Of a DNA stretch of 64,000 nucleotides, positions 33,620 to 46,472 are shown in pieces (the stretch's first letter is position 1; each line of letters begins with the position of its first letter). Source of the stretch: Nymphaea colorata (Eukaryota; Streptophyta; Magnoliopsida; Nymphaeales; Nymphaeaceae). The translations under genes and the position numbers were made by a program. The stretch lies in the NCBI RefSeq assembly GCF_008831285.2, contig NC_045143.1, forward strand, positions 10,113,503 through 10,177,502. The letters are read 5' to 3'. The notes under the pieces are model-generated. The model searched no databases. It had not been told where the DNA came from and saw nothing but the letters and a program-made list of their open reading frames with translations.

Positions 33620-34002
33620 ATGAAGCCGACCTCTTTCTTCCCAACCTTAAGGTCCAAGGCTGTTTCGAGACGACACGGGTGGTCTTATGGTATAACTTTT
33701 AACTGTGTATGTCATTGTTTGCAGCTTGTAAGAGTATCACCTATTGAGATCAAACTGAGAATGTATCGTCTACTTGGTAGAATGTACGACCTCTTTCTTC
33801 CCAACCTTAAGGTCCAAGGCTGTTTCGAGACGACACGGGTGGTCTTATGGTATAACTTTTAACTGTGTATGTCATTGTTTGCAGCTTGTAAGAGTATCAC
33901 CTATTGAGATCAAACTGAGAATGTATCGTCTACTTGGTAGAATGTATCGTCTGCTTGGTAGAATGTATCGTCTGCTTCAGTCAGGCCGACCAATTATGCT
34001 AC
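33620..34002 (-). mobile_element. SINE-like repeat, copy A, with a 160-base internal tandem duplication
   Basis: On the minus strand it opens with an A-box-like GCATAATTGGTCGGCCTGA and then a B-box-like GTTTGATCTC. A body follows with CTGCAAACAATGACATACAC, ATAAGACCACCCGTGTCG and CCTTGGACCTTAAGG. A 160-base block occurs twice (33627-33786 and 33787-33946). A 21-base unit containing TATCGTCTRCTTGGTAGAA is also repeated about 2.5 times at 33921-33977. Related copies lie at 42870, 43650, 45668 and 50424. Confidence 0.6.
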
Positions 34003-34567
34003 TCGCTCTGCTCGGAGCATATAGCTATATTCCATGATTTACATCAAGTGCGGTACTTTTGTCCACTTCAACTGTTAATACCATAGTAATTTTGACAAAA
34101 ATGCGAGTTAGGGACACGTAGCTGCAACCTCCTCACTCCAATAATGCAAAAGATCCAACGAAGCTTAAGCAGTAAGTATTTTTGGCCCATGGTTCAGAAG
34201 AACACTTCAATAAACTATTAAAAAGCAGTTGGTTTTAGGCCCTTTTAATCCATGATTGTTAATGCTTTACCTGTTTCTTCTTTTAATTTCGAGAAGACAG
34301 CTAGGTTTTAACTACTATAGCACGCACTAACTCGTGCCAGCTTGAGTAGCAGTTGGGCTTCGACAGAAATGTTAGATGCCCAGGTTAATAAATAAAGCGG
34401 ATGCGGCTGAAATAATTAGATAAAAAATAAAAACCAAGTTGCTTTGTTATTTTTTTCTTCATTTTTGTGAGGAAATTTAAAAAAAAAATATCATGCAAAA
34501 TACCTTGGTGAAGTTAGACAAGTAGCAGAGCTCCTATGTGACTAGTGTGGGCCATTGCCCACACTAA

Positions 34568-34618
34568 CCCTTGAAATACTTGTTGTGATTAACCTTTGAA
34601 ATACTTGTTGTGATTAAG
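34568..34618. repeat. Short tandem duplication
   Basis: A 26-base unit containing TTGAAATACTTGTTGTGATT occurs twice in a row. Confidence 0.85.
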
Positions 34619-37600
34619 TTGAACCTAGGTTCAGCCATATGTTGTGTCCACACCAGACTTAGGTCTGTGCGCCACCAACATTTATCCTCTTAACCATGGC
34701 CGTCGGTGTGCATACTTTTTATTAGACTCACGCGACGCTTGCATGTGTGCATGCCCACACACATACACACACAGCTTGTTTGGCTACTTAGCTCATGATT
34801 TATGATTTATTTTATAGTTGACTTTAACATGCAAACCCACCACACTAAATCACTTAATTTCATGTTTTCATAATTAAATCGTGAAGAGTTGATAAATAGC
34901 AACTTCGTCGGCGGCCACCAGTTCCACTCCACACTAGTGGAGCAACCGTTGAGCTGTCCTCGCCTTTACGATCCCGCGTCCTTGGATGCCATCTCTTGGA
35001 GCGGCAGATCCGTCCATCTCCCGAAAAGGACGGCCCAGATTGGTCAAGTTCTTCTTCCATGGAACCGGTTTCTAAAAGTGGTACTAACCAGCTGTTCAGG
35101 TGAAGGAGGGCCCCCACAAGCACTAAGTGGGTCCTACCTGCCACTGTCCAATCCCCCTCAAAAAAAAAAAAAGTTGGACGGCTTGTGGTGGACATTTTTT
35201 CATATATATATATATATATATATAAAAGTAAACCTTTTAAATTTTTGATAAAAAATATATTTTAAATAAAATATAAACATGGTAGAATGTCTGTACTCTA
35301 TAGACAATAATTTAAGTTGTTTTTGTAAAAAATATTAACTTTTTTACAAGTAAATTTTGATGTTGTAATAGCCATTCATTTTTCTATGACTCTAAAAACA
35401 TTATTCGACTAAAAAGATTATTTAACTTAATATAGGCTTCTCAAGAAAACATTCTCAAGATCATATCCATATGAATAGATTGTGCAAAAAATTATTTGAA
35501 CAATCAATTATGATTGGGTCTTGCTTTTTATTCGTGGCATTTATTAATTACTAATCTTTATGTGTGTGTGTTCTGTTGATTGTTGATGGTTATTTTGAAC
35601 TTTTTGAGCTCAAGATACGTTATAAGTATAAGATTTTGACACATACTGTATTAAGCGATAATTTGAAAATCATGATGCTTCATTTGTTAGTTGGGAAATA
35701 GATTACGGGAACCGACAACTCCCATCGTGACAACAAAAGAAAAATACTCTTTTAAACAAGAAAAGATTGAGCACAAGGAAGAATTTCGAAAAAGGCGACT
35801 CGCATCAACATCATGTGAAGATGAATTGATTGCTCTTCGCTTTCTATTTATTTTTTAAAGAAATCATATCCACGACTTGTCCTTCAAAAAGTTTCTTTTG
35901 AGTGAGAATTGATTGTGATATCTATCAAAGATTCAAAAGCAGGTAAATTAATGCAGCTAAATTTTTATTTTTTTAGTTTTGTTTTTCATACTAAGCATAA
36001 GGTAATTTGAGGACTTTTAGTTCTAAGTAAGAGAAATTGCGGTCCGCGTAATACCTTTAAGGACATACCCTTATACCTCTAAGGTTGTTGTGGACCTACG
36101 ATACATTTTCAATTCTGGTGTCATGTTTGATATCATTTACAATTTAGTAGAATAACATTATGGAACGTCACAACGACCACGTGATTCGAACATTGGATCC
36201 ATTGAGTGTGAGTTTCTTTTATCGAAAGATGAGAGGGATTGGGACTTTGTCCAACCATCAAAAAAAAAAAAAATGCCTCACCTCCTTATCTCGTTTCTCT
36301 TGCCTTTCTTGAAAGAGGTAAAGAATAGGAATCTTGTGTTTCACATGAAAAAAAAAAAAAAAAGCTTGAAAGAATATAATGTACCTTTTCAATTTTTCTA
36401 ATTTTATTTATAAATTAATAAATAAATATTTTAAATTATTTTTATAATTTAGAAAATCATAGAAAAGAGGACGAGATCTATGTAGGCATCGGATAGCCCC
36501 CCACCTGGGTTTCCATAGGTCCAGACCCTGAACTGACAAACCAAACGTCGGACAGATCGTACGCGTATTGAGGTCTGTCCAGACCCGATCCATGGGCATA
36601 TATAGTGTCATGGTTGGACTTGAGTCTGACAAGTGGGTCCGGACCCGATTCCTTTGACTGTGATCCACTGTCCTAGACGAAGCCCGATTCTTTTCTTTTT
36701 TCTTTTTTTACTGTATAACGCTTGGGTTTCACTCCTATCGATTACGGGCCACTCCCTAGGTAACGGCTTACCAAATAAGGTTTAATATTCGATCCATATC
36801 CTTCATTTTTTTTTTAACATAAGAATGTGAATATATCTAATTCGAATCACATATTCGATTGAATCAAAAATCAAATACGAAAAAAATTTAATATTTGATT
36901 GAAAAATCAGATGGAATTGGAGTTTAAGAAATGACTTCCGTTCAAATTCAATTTCAAAACTGCACACAAATCCGAGATCAGATTCAGTCTTAAACAAATA
37001 TCTTATATTCAACACCCTTACATTTTGAAAATCTGCAAGATTCAGTTTGAAATTCAAATTTGGATTTAAAGGGAAATGTAAGAATTCGATGTAAATCGAG
37101 TGAGTTCAAACTGTGAAGTTAGATTTTGGATTTAGATTCAGATGTATTTAAATCTGAATTCAAACTTGCACATGTAAATATCCGAGAAAACATATATAGT
37201 TATGATAATATTCAACTTGAATCTGATCCTTAACTGGATCATGTTGGAGCCTGAAAACCTCAGGAAAAAAAAAAAAAAAGAGTGGATGGATCTTGTTTCT
37301 CGGGTCATGCGAATAAGATCAAAGCCTTCGTTAACTGTGGTTGGGTTTTAGAAAATCGGATCCTTGGTTGGTTGAGGCCCATTGACGACCTTGGTGGGGA
37401 GTCAAGGGGCATGATGGGAATTCAAGAAGGGGCCGTTCCCAACGCTGGTGGGGCCCGCCTTGTGTTAATGGATGCACCGTCAAGGGAAAGCCCTCCGAAT
37501 CACGAGCCCTCCGTTCTCCGTCCCGTGCCCGGCAACGGTGCGTTTATCAATGGCAAGTCGGGTCGTAGGTTGGACACGAGACCCGAAAATGCTGACCCGA

Positions 37601-37900
37601 ATCGTCTGCGAGCCGGACAGACTGGATCGGTGTTCTTGTTGAACCAACGCTCCGGTTCAGATCGGATTATCCATCTTCTAGCCACCTTTACTGGATCACC
37701 TAGTTGGGTTTCTGTTGTTGGACTAAGGTTTTGGACATTCGCTCGCCAAACCGGTTTGGTTCCGGAACCCGTCCCAGATTTCGGGTTTGGTTGAAACCCG
37801 ATTTATATAATTTAAAGATGAGAGTTTCCTTAGATATCGATATTTCAAGTGCACATGCTGGCATTTGGGTTGGAGTAGGGCCGGATCAGATCCTTTTGAA
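34619..37900. other. Gene-poor intergenic region with degenerate repeats
   Basis: No exon is recognised. A GC-richer island at about 34900-35160 has open frames on both strands without family resemblance. The stretch 36470-36680 and the GC-richer 37290-37800 have repetitive GGTCCGGACCCGA-like phrasing, and 36830-37240 is dense in GATTCGAATTC-like words. I read these as transposon remains. A (TA)n tract lies at about 35202-35223. Confidence 0.4.
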
Positions 37901-37914
37901 TAGAATTGATATTC

Positions 37915-38136
37915 ATCGTTTCTTGTTGAGCTCGACTCGATTAAAGCTCGACAAACTCGTAAACTCGATTGAATATATCGACTCGATTAAGGCTCGAGCT
38001 CGACTCGGCAGTTATGTATTGAGCTTGAACTCAACTCGATAATTTGAACGAATCGACTCATGAACTCGAGCTCGACTCATTAAGCAAATGACTCGGTCCA
38101 AAATCGTAGCTAACGAGTCATTGTTCACCCTTAGTT
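37915..38136. mobile_element. CTCGACTCG-rich terminal fragment, possibly a non-autonomous hAT
   Basis: The words CTCGACTCGATT and GAGCTCGACTC recur many times up to a terminus reading GTTCACCCTTAG, which on the complement is CTAAGGGTGAAC. Plant hAT elements often carry such GAGCTCG-rich subterminal arrays and TAGGGTG-type ends. A related CTCGAGT-rich stretch lies at about 38335-38560. A matching opposite end was not identified, so boundaries and class are tentative. Confidence 0.4.
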
Positions 38137-38729
38137 AGGTGGCCTCAATAGAAGAAGCTGCATGGGGATAGTCGCAACCAGTCCTTATTATAATTCACAT
38201 GGGCGGGACTAAGTAGAATATGCGTGGAACAAACTGGGTCCTTCTTGGAATAATTGATATGGCCTTTCTATTAAGATAATTCTTGCAATGTAATGTCACA
38301 GTTTTTATAAAACCACTTTCATTTTCTATTGACGAATTGAGTCAAACCAACTCGAGTTCGAATCGAACTTATGTTTGTCCAAAAACTCGAGTTTATGAAT
38401 GACTTATGAACTCTGACTCGATTAAACTCGGATAAGCTCGTTCAATCTAGGTTATTATTATTTTTTTTTTGTAATGTTCAAATTCCAAAAAGCATATCAA
38501 ATAGAGGAGCCGGTTAACAAGCTTAAACGAATCGAGCTCGAGTCAAGTAGGATATGAGTCCAGGTCAGCTCCATTACTCTTCCATTACACTAAATAAAAA
38601 GAAATTGATGGAGAAAAGAAAGGCTATCGTTACACGAGGCCCCTTCAATGATTAGGAAAAATTACCGATCTATATCAACGGGTTAGGGTTGGCATAAGTG
38701 CTAGAGATAGATATATAGCAGACTGCCAT

Positions 38730-39093
38730 CACTACAAAAAAAAATAAAAAAATGCTATTTTACCGACGGACAACCAGAAAACATTGCTAAAAGAGGAAGC
38801 AACATTGGTAAAAATTTGATCGATGTTAGTGAAGAGAATGTCAGTAAAAGTGATAGCACCTGTCGGTGAAAGCTTTTTACTGACATTCATTTTATGGCCG
38901 TAGATAAAAACTAATTTTCAACAACAGTATTCGGCACACATCAATAACGGTCAACATCGGTGAAGGACAATGTTCATCGACTTCTTCCTCCTTACGTCCG
39001 TGAAAGTCAATCTTCACACCATCGGCACGCCGCTAAGAATAAACTTTCACCGACGGCTATTTTCGCAGGCATACCACCTTTTTTTTAGTAGTG
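38730..39093. mobile_element. Non-autonomous CACTA (En/Spm) element, 364 bases, with CAT target duplication
   Basis: The left end reads CACTACAAAAAAAAATAAAA and the right end, on the complement, CACTACTAAAAAAAAGGTGG. Both are flanked by the trinucleotide CAT, the 3-bp target duplication typical of CACTA elements. Subterminal motifs ACCGACGG and TCGGTGAA recur in both orientations (for example near 38762, 38861, 38957 and 39049), as expected for transposase binding sites. No protein is encoded, so mobility would need a transposase in trans. Confidence 0.93.
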
Positions 39094-40091
39094 CATGCAA
39101 TTGTAGATTTGGTAAGAATAAAAAAAGTAGGAACACCGGTGCCAAAAGAAACCAAACAACCACTACACTATACAGTATAGTAGGTATGTTAACTGCATAA
39201 TTTCTCATATTACATTGCCCCACCTTCTGCGGATAGCGAACCCGCATTATTGCTTCGACCATATCCGCATTTTATTCGTTACATAAAATAGAGAAAAGCT
39301 CAATCTGCACATGTGCTGTCTCATGCCATGATTAATGACACCCGAAGTGCAAGAAATAGCAACAGTCCAATACTGCAGGTGCATCTGCTGGTATGAACAT
39401 ATCTGACTAAACCCAGCCACTTCAGAAAGGAGAAAAGAAAAGGAGGGGCTAGTGGGCAAAAGCCAGATCTCAGTTGATTGATTGAATGAGTTAGGAGCAT
39501 ATGAAAAGACATGTTTCCAGTTGATTGTCGTGGGCGCTATGTGCCGACAACGATGCAGTGCAGTACTATAGAGGCAAAGAGAATTGACGGCATTTCGAGC
39601 GGTGGGTTGTTAACCTTTTGCTCGCTCACTTGAAGAGGGACGCGTGAACTGCCAATTTCTTTTACAATTCAAGCCAATCACAAGATGGAAGATGTAAAAG
39701 GAAAGTGATTCGCTTTTCACGTGCTCGAAGGCTGTTCGAAACATTCGTTTTTCGCTTCTTTCCTCTCTCATTAAAAGAAAAGAAGAAGAAGAAGAAGTCT
39801 ATGTAATTGTTTGCATATCTAAAATGAATTTCGTTGTTGAGATGAAAGAACTTGTGTTTGCATGTGTAAACCCAACTCAAATTCACCACTCCCTGAGAAT
39901 GTTTATTCTAAAACAAAAGGAACACACTTAATTGGTGGCGGGGCCAATGCACCATGAAGCTGGAAAAAGAAAAAAGAAGCTATTCCATGGTTCCCCCCTT
40001 CACATCCACTTTTGCCGGCAAAATTAAAAGTTCGGTGGGTGAGCAAATATGGTCCCCAATTCCTTTTTTCTCAACCTTACCTTTCCATCTT

Positions 40092-40130
<39 letters not shown>

Positions 40131-40800
40131 TAATCATAAAAAAATTGTTTTTTTCAAAAAAAAAAAACATGAAAAGATGTGATAAATTAAATTACCGTTT
40201 AAAACTAAAAGAACACCTTTTTTAAAAAAAAAACGTGTTCTCTTAAAAAAAATGTTAAAAAGTAAAAAAAAAACACATTTTTAAAGCACTTTTTTATTTT
40301 TAATGCCAAACAGTTTTTTTCTTTTTTTTTAAAAAAAAAATATTTATTGCAAATTCGGCATCAAACAAATTTGAACTGTTCTGCATACATATGCATAATT
40401 CCTGCCAGCTCATTATTTTCCTGCAATATGCAACATGCAACATGCAACATGCAGGCCCATTTGATAAAAAAAAATGGACTCCTATCCAACACCTTCTAGG
40501 CACTTTTATTTCATTGCGCTTCCCATGAAATGAAATCTTTAAAATTGGCAAACAAAATCTCCACTTTTTAATGAATTGAATACAAAGGAAGGAGGAGCCA
40601 CAACTTTGCTAATAAATGAAGGAGTCCCTTATCTCATTCCATAGCATTCCCCAATCAGTTTGCACAGGAATGATAAACTGATTATGGGGAACATAAAATC
40701 CATTTAAAAAGTGTGGTTTGATGGATAATTATAATTGGCATGCTTTCACCCAATCCTCCATATAATGTCCAGATTAACTTTAAGTAAATAGTACTTTAAG
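39094..40800. other. Intergenic region with low-complexity A/T tracts
   Basis: No exon is recognised. A (TA)n tract at about 40096-40128 and several long poly-A and poly-T runs (40135-40345) are the only clear structures. A short ACATGCAACATGCA repeat lies at about 40430-40450. Confidence 0.5.
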
Positions 40801-40964
40801 GGGCCGTTTGGTACTTATAACATATTGTTAATGTCCAGTTATTCTACCTCAAGACCAGGATAGATTCATAAAATACTATGTTACAGGGTTTCATGAATCT
40901 GTCCCAATTATTAGGACAGTTTCATTAGACATCAGCAATTTGTTACTAGTGTCAAACAGCCTCC
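40801..40964. mobile_element. MITE-like element of about 164 bases
   Basis: The left end is GGGGCCGTTTGGTACTTATA and the right end, on the complement, GGAGGCTGTTTGACACTAGT. The interior contains CATGAATCTGTCC, close to the CATGAATCTGCCC block in the CYP90 intron element, so the two are probably related. No target duplication is clear. Confidence 0.6.
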
Positions 40965-42062
40965 GAATGGTCATTTGACTATTTCAAAAATTAGGACAGA
41001 TTCATGAAACACTATTATCGTGTTCCTGCTATGGTATATTACTAATTTAACTTTGAAGCAGGTCCCTAGACCGATATGTTACCTTTTCATTAACCAGACA
41101 ACCCCCGAAATTTCTTGCCATGACCATTGACAAGCGAGGTAACTTGAATTGTTGGAATTGGGTCTCTGACTCTGATCAAGCATGCGCTTACCATGCGCCC
41201 AACCGACAAAGAGGCTCGGCCTAGGTTTCAGGGAAATATTTCTAGTTGCTGGGTCCAATCAAAGTTGGTAGGCATTGTGAATGCTCATGAACAATGTTAG
41301 TGGATGAAGATAGGATGAGATCCACTAGGAGCTGCGGACAAAATGGCAGATTTCACCAACCTCTAGTAGGGTCCCTCGGCACATGGCCATCTTTTTCATA
41401 AGAGAAAAGACTACTTGACTATACATGACCTGTGGTAGGCAATCAGTCTCTATTTCGTAGTATCAAGGTGCCAACTTCCGGTGTTGCAAAAAGAACACAC
41501 TGTAGAGGCACTAAAAGCAGGCCTGAGATTGCTTCGACCCTCTTGATGAACAGTAAGATGAAATAGTTCTTCCACTCACCCAATAACAACATCTTAGAGC
41601 ATGCAATAACATATTAATCACGTCCATATCAAAACTAATTTTGTTTACAAATAACATCATCGCCAAGGGTCCAATCTACATTAATCAAAGTGCCATTGCC
41701 TTTTACTGTTGTGGAGCGGATTCGACGCCGGTAACAATCTGTTGTTAATCAGTGAGATCAGCCAGTTTCACTTTTCACCCTACAGCAAAGGAACAAACTG
41801 CAGTGAATAGGAGCTAAGTAAGTTTAACTTCAATTATTAGGGAGAGATTCAAATATGGAAGCATATCAAACAATATGTATGTCAAAAAAACACTATGATT
41901 ACATTACAGAGACCGACAGATGTTGCTTGATGATTAAAAATTAAAAGATTTGTTGCTACAAACATAACGAGTCGTTGCTGAAAACACCACGAACCATTAC
42001 TGCATCCTAAACTGTGCTTATATAATACATACGTATTTTAAATTTTTAACCATCAGACAACA

Positions 42063-45000
42063 TTAACACATGGCACAAAGTGAGATGGAGAGACACAAAG
42101 AGAGAGAGTATACCAAAAAATGCTGCCTGTAGTATGTGACAAGGGTTTGTGGATCTGCTTTCGTCTTCTTGAAGGCCTCTGTCTTGTTCAGTTCCTGCAA
42201 TGTATTTGGTTTTCTTTGTATAACATTATTGTTATAAAGAAAATCTCATGTGCGCTTCCAAATCAAACTCCTAAAATGCAGTTTGAGATTCTCGTAATCA
42301 AACTTAATGCAGTGAACTCTGAATCTCACCTGATACAGTGAAGCCAGTAAAGGCCTGCCTTGGAAAATATCATATTTTGTGAAAATCGGGTAAAGGATGT
42401 CGAACCTTTGAATAAATGGAGCATACGCAATATCCACCTGTTAATCCAGATTTTTCATGTTAGTATTGCTACTACCCAACTAGCTAGCAGAATTAAACGG
42501 CAAATGTCAATGCAAGAAGTGGTATCCTTGGGCCTAGGGATGCAAAAGGATCAGATATATAAAATTTGATTATCGATCCATTTAATCGAATACGCGCGCA
42601 ATAACTTCACGACTAATCAGTAATTGAAATTGGATTCAGTAAGTGGCTTGATCACTGAACCTGAACTGAATTTAAAAAGATTTCAGATCACGACTTAGAT
42701 GAAGACCCTATGTTTAAAACTGAATTCAAATTCCAAAGGATGAAGTTGACCCAAGATTTCCATATGTGTGGTTACTGGAGTTGTATTTCCCTATTGACAG
42801 TGGGCTTTGTTTGAATGATCAAGCTTAGCTTGTTTACATGAACACGGCTCGACTCAAATGGTATGCGAGAAGCCAAAGCTACCACTCAGGGTTCAGAGCT
42901 GCTTCGAGAGTTAGGTGGTCTTATGGTGCACTCTTCAATTTGAGTGTCGCACATCCTACCGTTTGCAGTTTAAAGAAATAACACCCATGAGAATGTAACT
43001 TAAAAGACACATCATACGTGCGTCTCTCAAGCCGACCAAATATGCTATGCAATATATACATATATATTTTCAGATTGGAATGCAAAACAAGAACAAAAAC
43101 CAAAACCCAGTAATCTGGATCCCCATGGTTGATGCATTACTTATAGCCATTTTTCTTGATGTGAGGAAGAAGAAGAGAAGATGATCGACGGCGAAGGATG
43201 CCCACGTCAATCTGCTTCATCTTCTTCTTCTGTTTCCAAAATAATCTAAGAAGAGGGAAGTAACATACCATTGACAGCTTCTCTCCTAAGAAGAAAGGCC
43301 CATCTCCATACTTGGCCAAGCCAGCCTCTAGGGCATCCAGGGCTGAACCTGCAAAGTAATTGAAAATTTGATTAAAAAAGATCAAATTGTTCCAACACGA
43401 TTATGGCTAATGTTGTAAAAATTGATGAACATATGAATGCTTTATGTAGTTAAATATGAAACTTTATTTGTTGTGCTTCATTGTGCTGCCTAAATAATAA
43501 TACTCACCCGTTACCATTTTCCTGTTCCAAACACAACTTGATACAAATGGATCCAATCCATTGGTTTTTCATATTTTGTGTTTGTGTACCATTGATTGTT
43601 TCCAAGAGATTAACAACACACTGTTCAGAAAAGATGCCCAAATGTCCCCATTCTCCTTGCCTTGGGGGTCGTAGGCTGTCTCGATATCAGCGGTGGTAAC
43701 GATGCACCCTCCAATTAAGTACCGTGCCCTACTACTTAAGACTCAATAAAAAAGTATCTCTTTACTATAGTCGCAAAAACGTTTTATTTTCGAAAAAATT
43801 GATGTTAAAACTTAAAAAAATGGGGTTTTTTTGAAAAAATAGGTTTAAAAATGAAAAAAGCTTGTTTTTAACATTTTTTTTTCATTTTTTCCATTTTTAT
43901 CATTTTTTAATGCCAAACAATTTTTTTATTTTTTAGTTGTTGAAAATCTACTTATCTTTTGATGTTTGTGTTATTAGTTTCTCACATATTTTTATTTTCT
44001 CCTATTTTTTAGGTTTTTTTAATTTTTAAAAAGTTGGTGTACTTTTTCCTGTTTTCTTCAAGCTCACCGGACTATATCCGAAAAAAGTCTTGCTGTTTAA
44101 AACTTCGAAACATTATTTGTGATTATGCTCTTTACATGCTCTTAATATGACGAACTACGCTATAACCCAGAGAAATTTGAGCTTCCCAGCTGTGTTTGGC
44201 AAAAACGACTTCCAAACAAAGGGGAGAAGAAAGGTACCAAAATCCTTGAGGGCGTCTCCTTTTAGACCAGTGTAGCCTGACTTGATGAAGGTGGAGGCAT
44301 ACCCCATCATCTCTTTCGCAAATCTCACTTTCTCTTCTTCCTGCTCAACACCACCAACATTTTATCATACAGAGAGAGAGAGAGAGCAACCAGTGCAGAT
44401 CTGCTGATCCATGAATCACTTTGTTGAAGTATCAGAAATCTTCAGTTAGTGTTCTCAAATTGAACCAGATCTATGTGTGAGTAGACTTGAGTTTGATTTA
44501 CTGAAAAGTAGATGGGGCAAAATGAAATTGAATTGGACTAGTAACTGGATCTGGATATCTGAATCAATTGGATTCTGTATCCGGTGAACAAAATTGTAAT
44601 GGACCAACCAACAAACGCTTAATCATGGGTCTAGTCCAGCCAAAGTTGTCCAGCCATGGGCGGTCCAGGCGGACGAGCCCAGGCGTCGAGTCAAAGCCAG
44701 GTCAGGTCTGGTGAACCCAGTTAGCACACAGCCTCATATCCATGTTCACTTGTTACGTACCTCAGGAAGAAGTTGTGGGCCTGTGAAATGGTCGTCCAAG
44801 TAGTAGAGCAGGTCCAGGCTTTCACCCATCACCTTCCCATTGTGCTCAAGGCATGGCACCTGCAACATAATGAAATGAAGAACAAAATCACAGTATATAT
44901 TTACTTCCAAAGAGATGCAGCTTCAGTATCTTACCCGCCCTGGTTGATAGACTTTCTCCATGTACCATTGAGGCTTGTCTTTGATGTCAATGGGAACGAC

Positions 45001-46432
45001 CTTGATCTCTGCTTCAAGACCCTGAGGAAGGGAGATTGCCACATATTGTATTATACACTGTTTACATTATTATTATTATTATTTCAAATACTTTAGAGTT
45101 TTTATTTAAAATTAATTTCATATATGTTTTTCTTTTATTTTTCTAAATATAATAATATCATTTGCTAGTTCATAATCGATTCAACTAAATCAAATTGGAC
45201 AAATGACTTTACAGTATGCTCAAATAGAGGGGACGGAGAAGAAAGAATGAACAATTTGTTGGTAGCAATGCAAAGTCTCAGGGGAAGATCTTTACCTTGT
45301 AGTTTCTGGCAATCCACACACGTTGAGCGTAGGGGCAAACCAGCGAGATATAGAGCCTGATGAGAAATACAAAAAGGATTATTAAATGAGATCGTATATC
45401 AATCCACAAGCAGCTAAATCTGGATCTTCTAATTTTTGGATCTCAAAATCAGGACTCGGACCATATTGATGCAGTTCAGATCCAGATCAAAGTTTTCCAG
45501 AAAAGCTTATCATTAGTCAGTTTTAGACTACCCAGTTCTAGGGTGCGGATTTTGGATTTTGATCTACTTGCTCATTCCATGACAATGTGATTGCTGAATT
45601 GGTTCACAGCCAATAGCTTAGCCAGTCTTCCACGTTTAATGTTAAACTTAGCGGTTCATGAGAGGGGAAGCCACCTCCTTTCCTTTGCCTCCAAGGTTTA
45701 AGGCTACTTGAGAACCCGGCTGTGGTCCTAGGGTATGTGTTTTGCATGCCACTGTTTGTAATTTAGAAAAGTAGCACTCACGAGAATCAAATGAAAGGAG
45801 ACATCGTCACTGCGATACTCAGACCGACCAGCCATACTAAACTTGATCTAACCTGCACCGACGAACCATTTGATCTTGATAATCTAACAATTGATCCTAT
45901 GATGCAAAATACACTCACAGTACATGTCAACAACGGCAAAATTTCCATTCTCTATTCTCCATTGGATCCAGGGGAGGTGTCAAGGTAGGGCCCGCTACCC
46001 CACTTCAATTTTTTTTTTAATTTACATGTAAATTTTAAAAAATTTCACTTCTTTTATATAAAAATTTTGAAAAATAATGGTCCTAATTAAAATTTAGAAA
46101 CTTTAATTGGGCATGCCTCATAAAAAATTTCTGACTTCACCCCATATTAAATCCAATTGCCACCCACTTTAAATCTAACAAAGCCAACCAGTTTACTTAT
46201 TTGATTTTGATCATGCATATACTAAAGAAAGTACGGAACTATCGAGGCAAAAATTAATGTAGATGATTAAACGTGAGCATTTATTTGCCTTTTTTTAGTT
46301 CAATAAACCGATCGAGCTTAGTTGAGATCCAACATTGACAACGACTCAACCAAGTCCACCCACGTTGATTAAGACAGGCTGCATTTTTTGGTGGGTCAGG
46401 TCAACCATGCATATTTTGAGGCTTGAATTTAG

Positions 46433-46472
<40 letters not shown>

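Noticed and set aside
33921-33977. 21-base direct repeats considered as a CRISPR-like array
   Set aside because: The units are contiguous without spacers, only about 2.5 copies occur, and the context is a plant nuclear genome.
37282-37794. 170-codon plus-strand frame in a GC-richer stretch
   Set aside because: Repetitive phrasing of the GACCCGAA type, no domain, no splice partners; probably repeat-derived.
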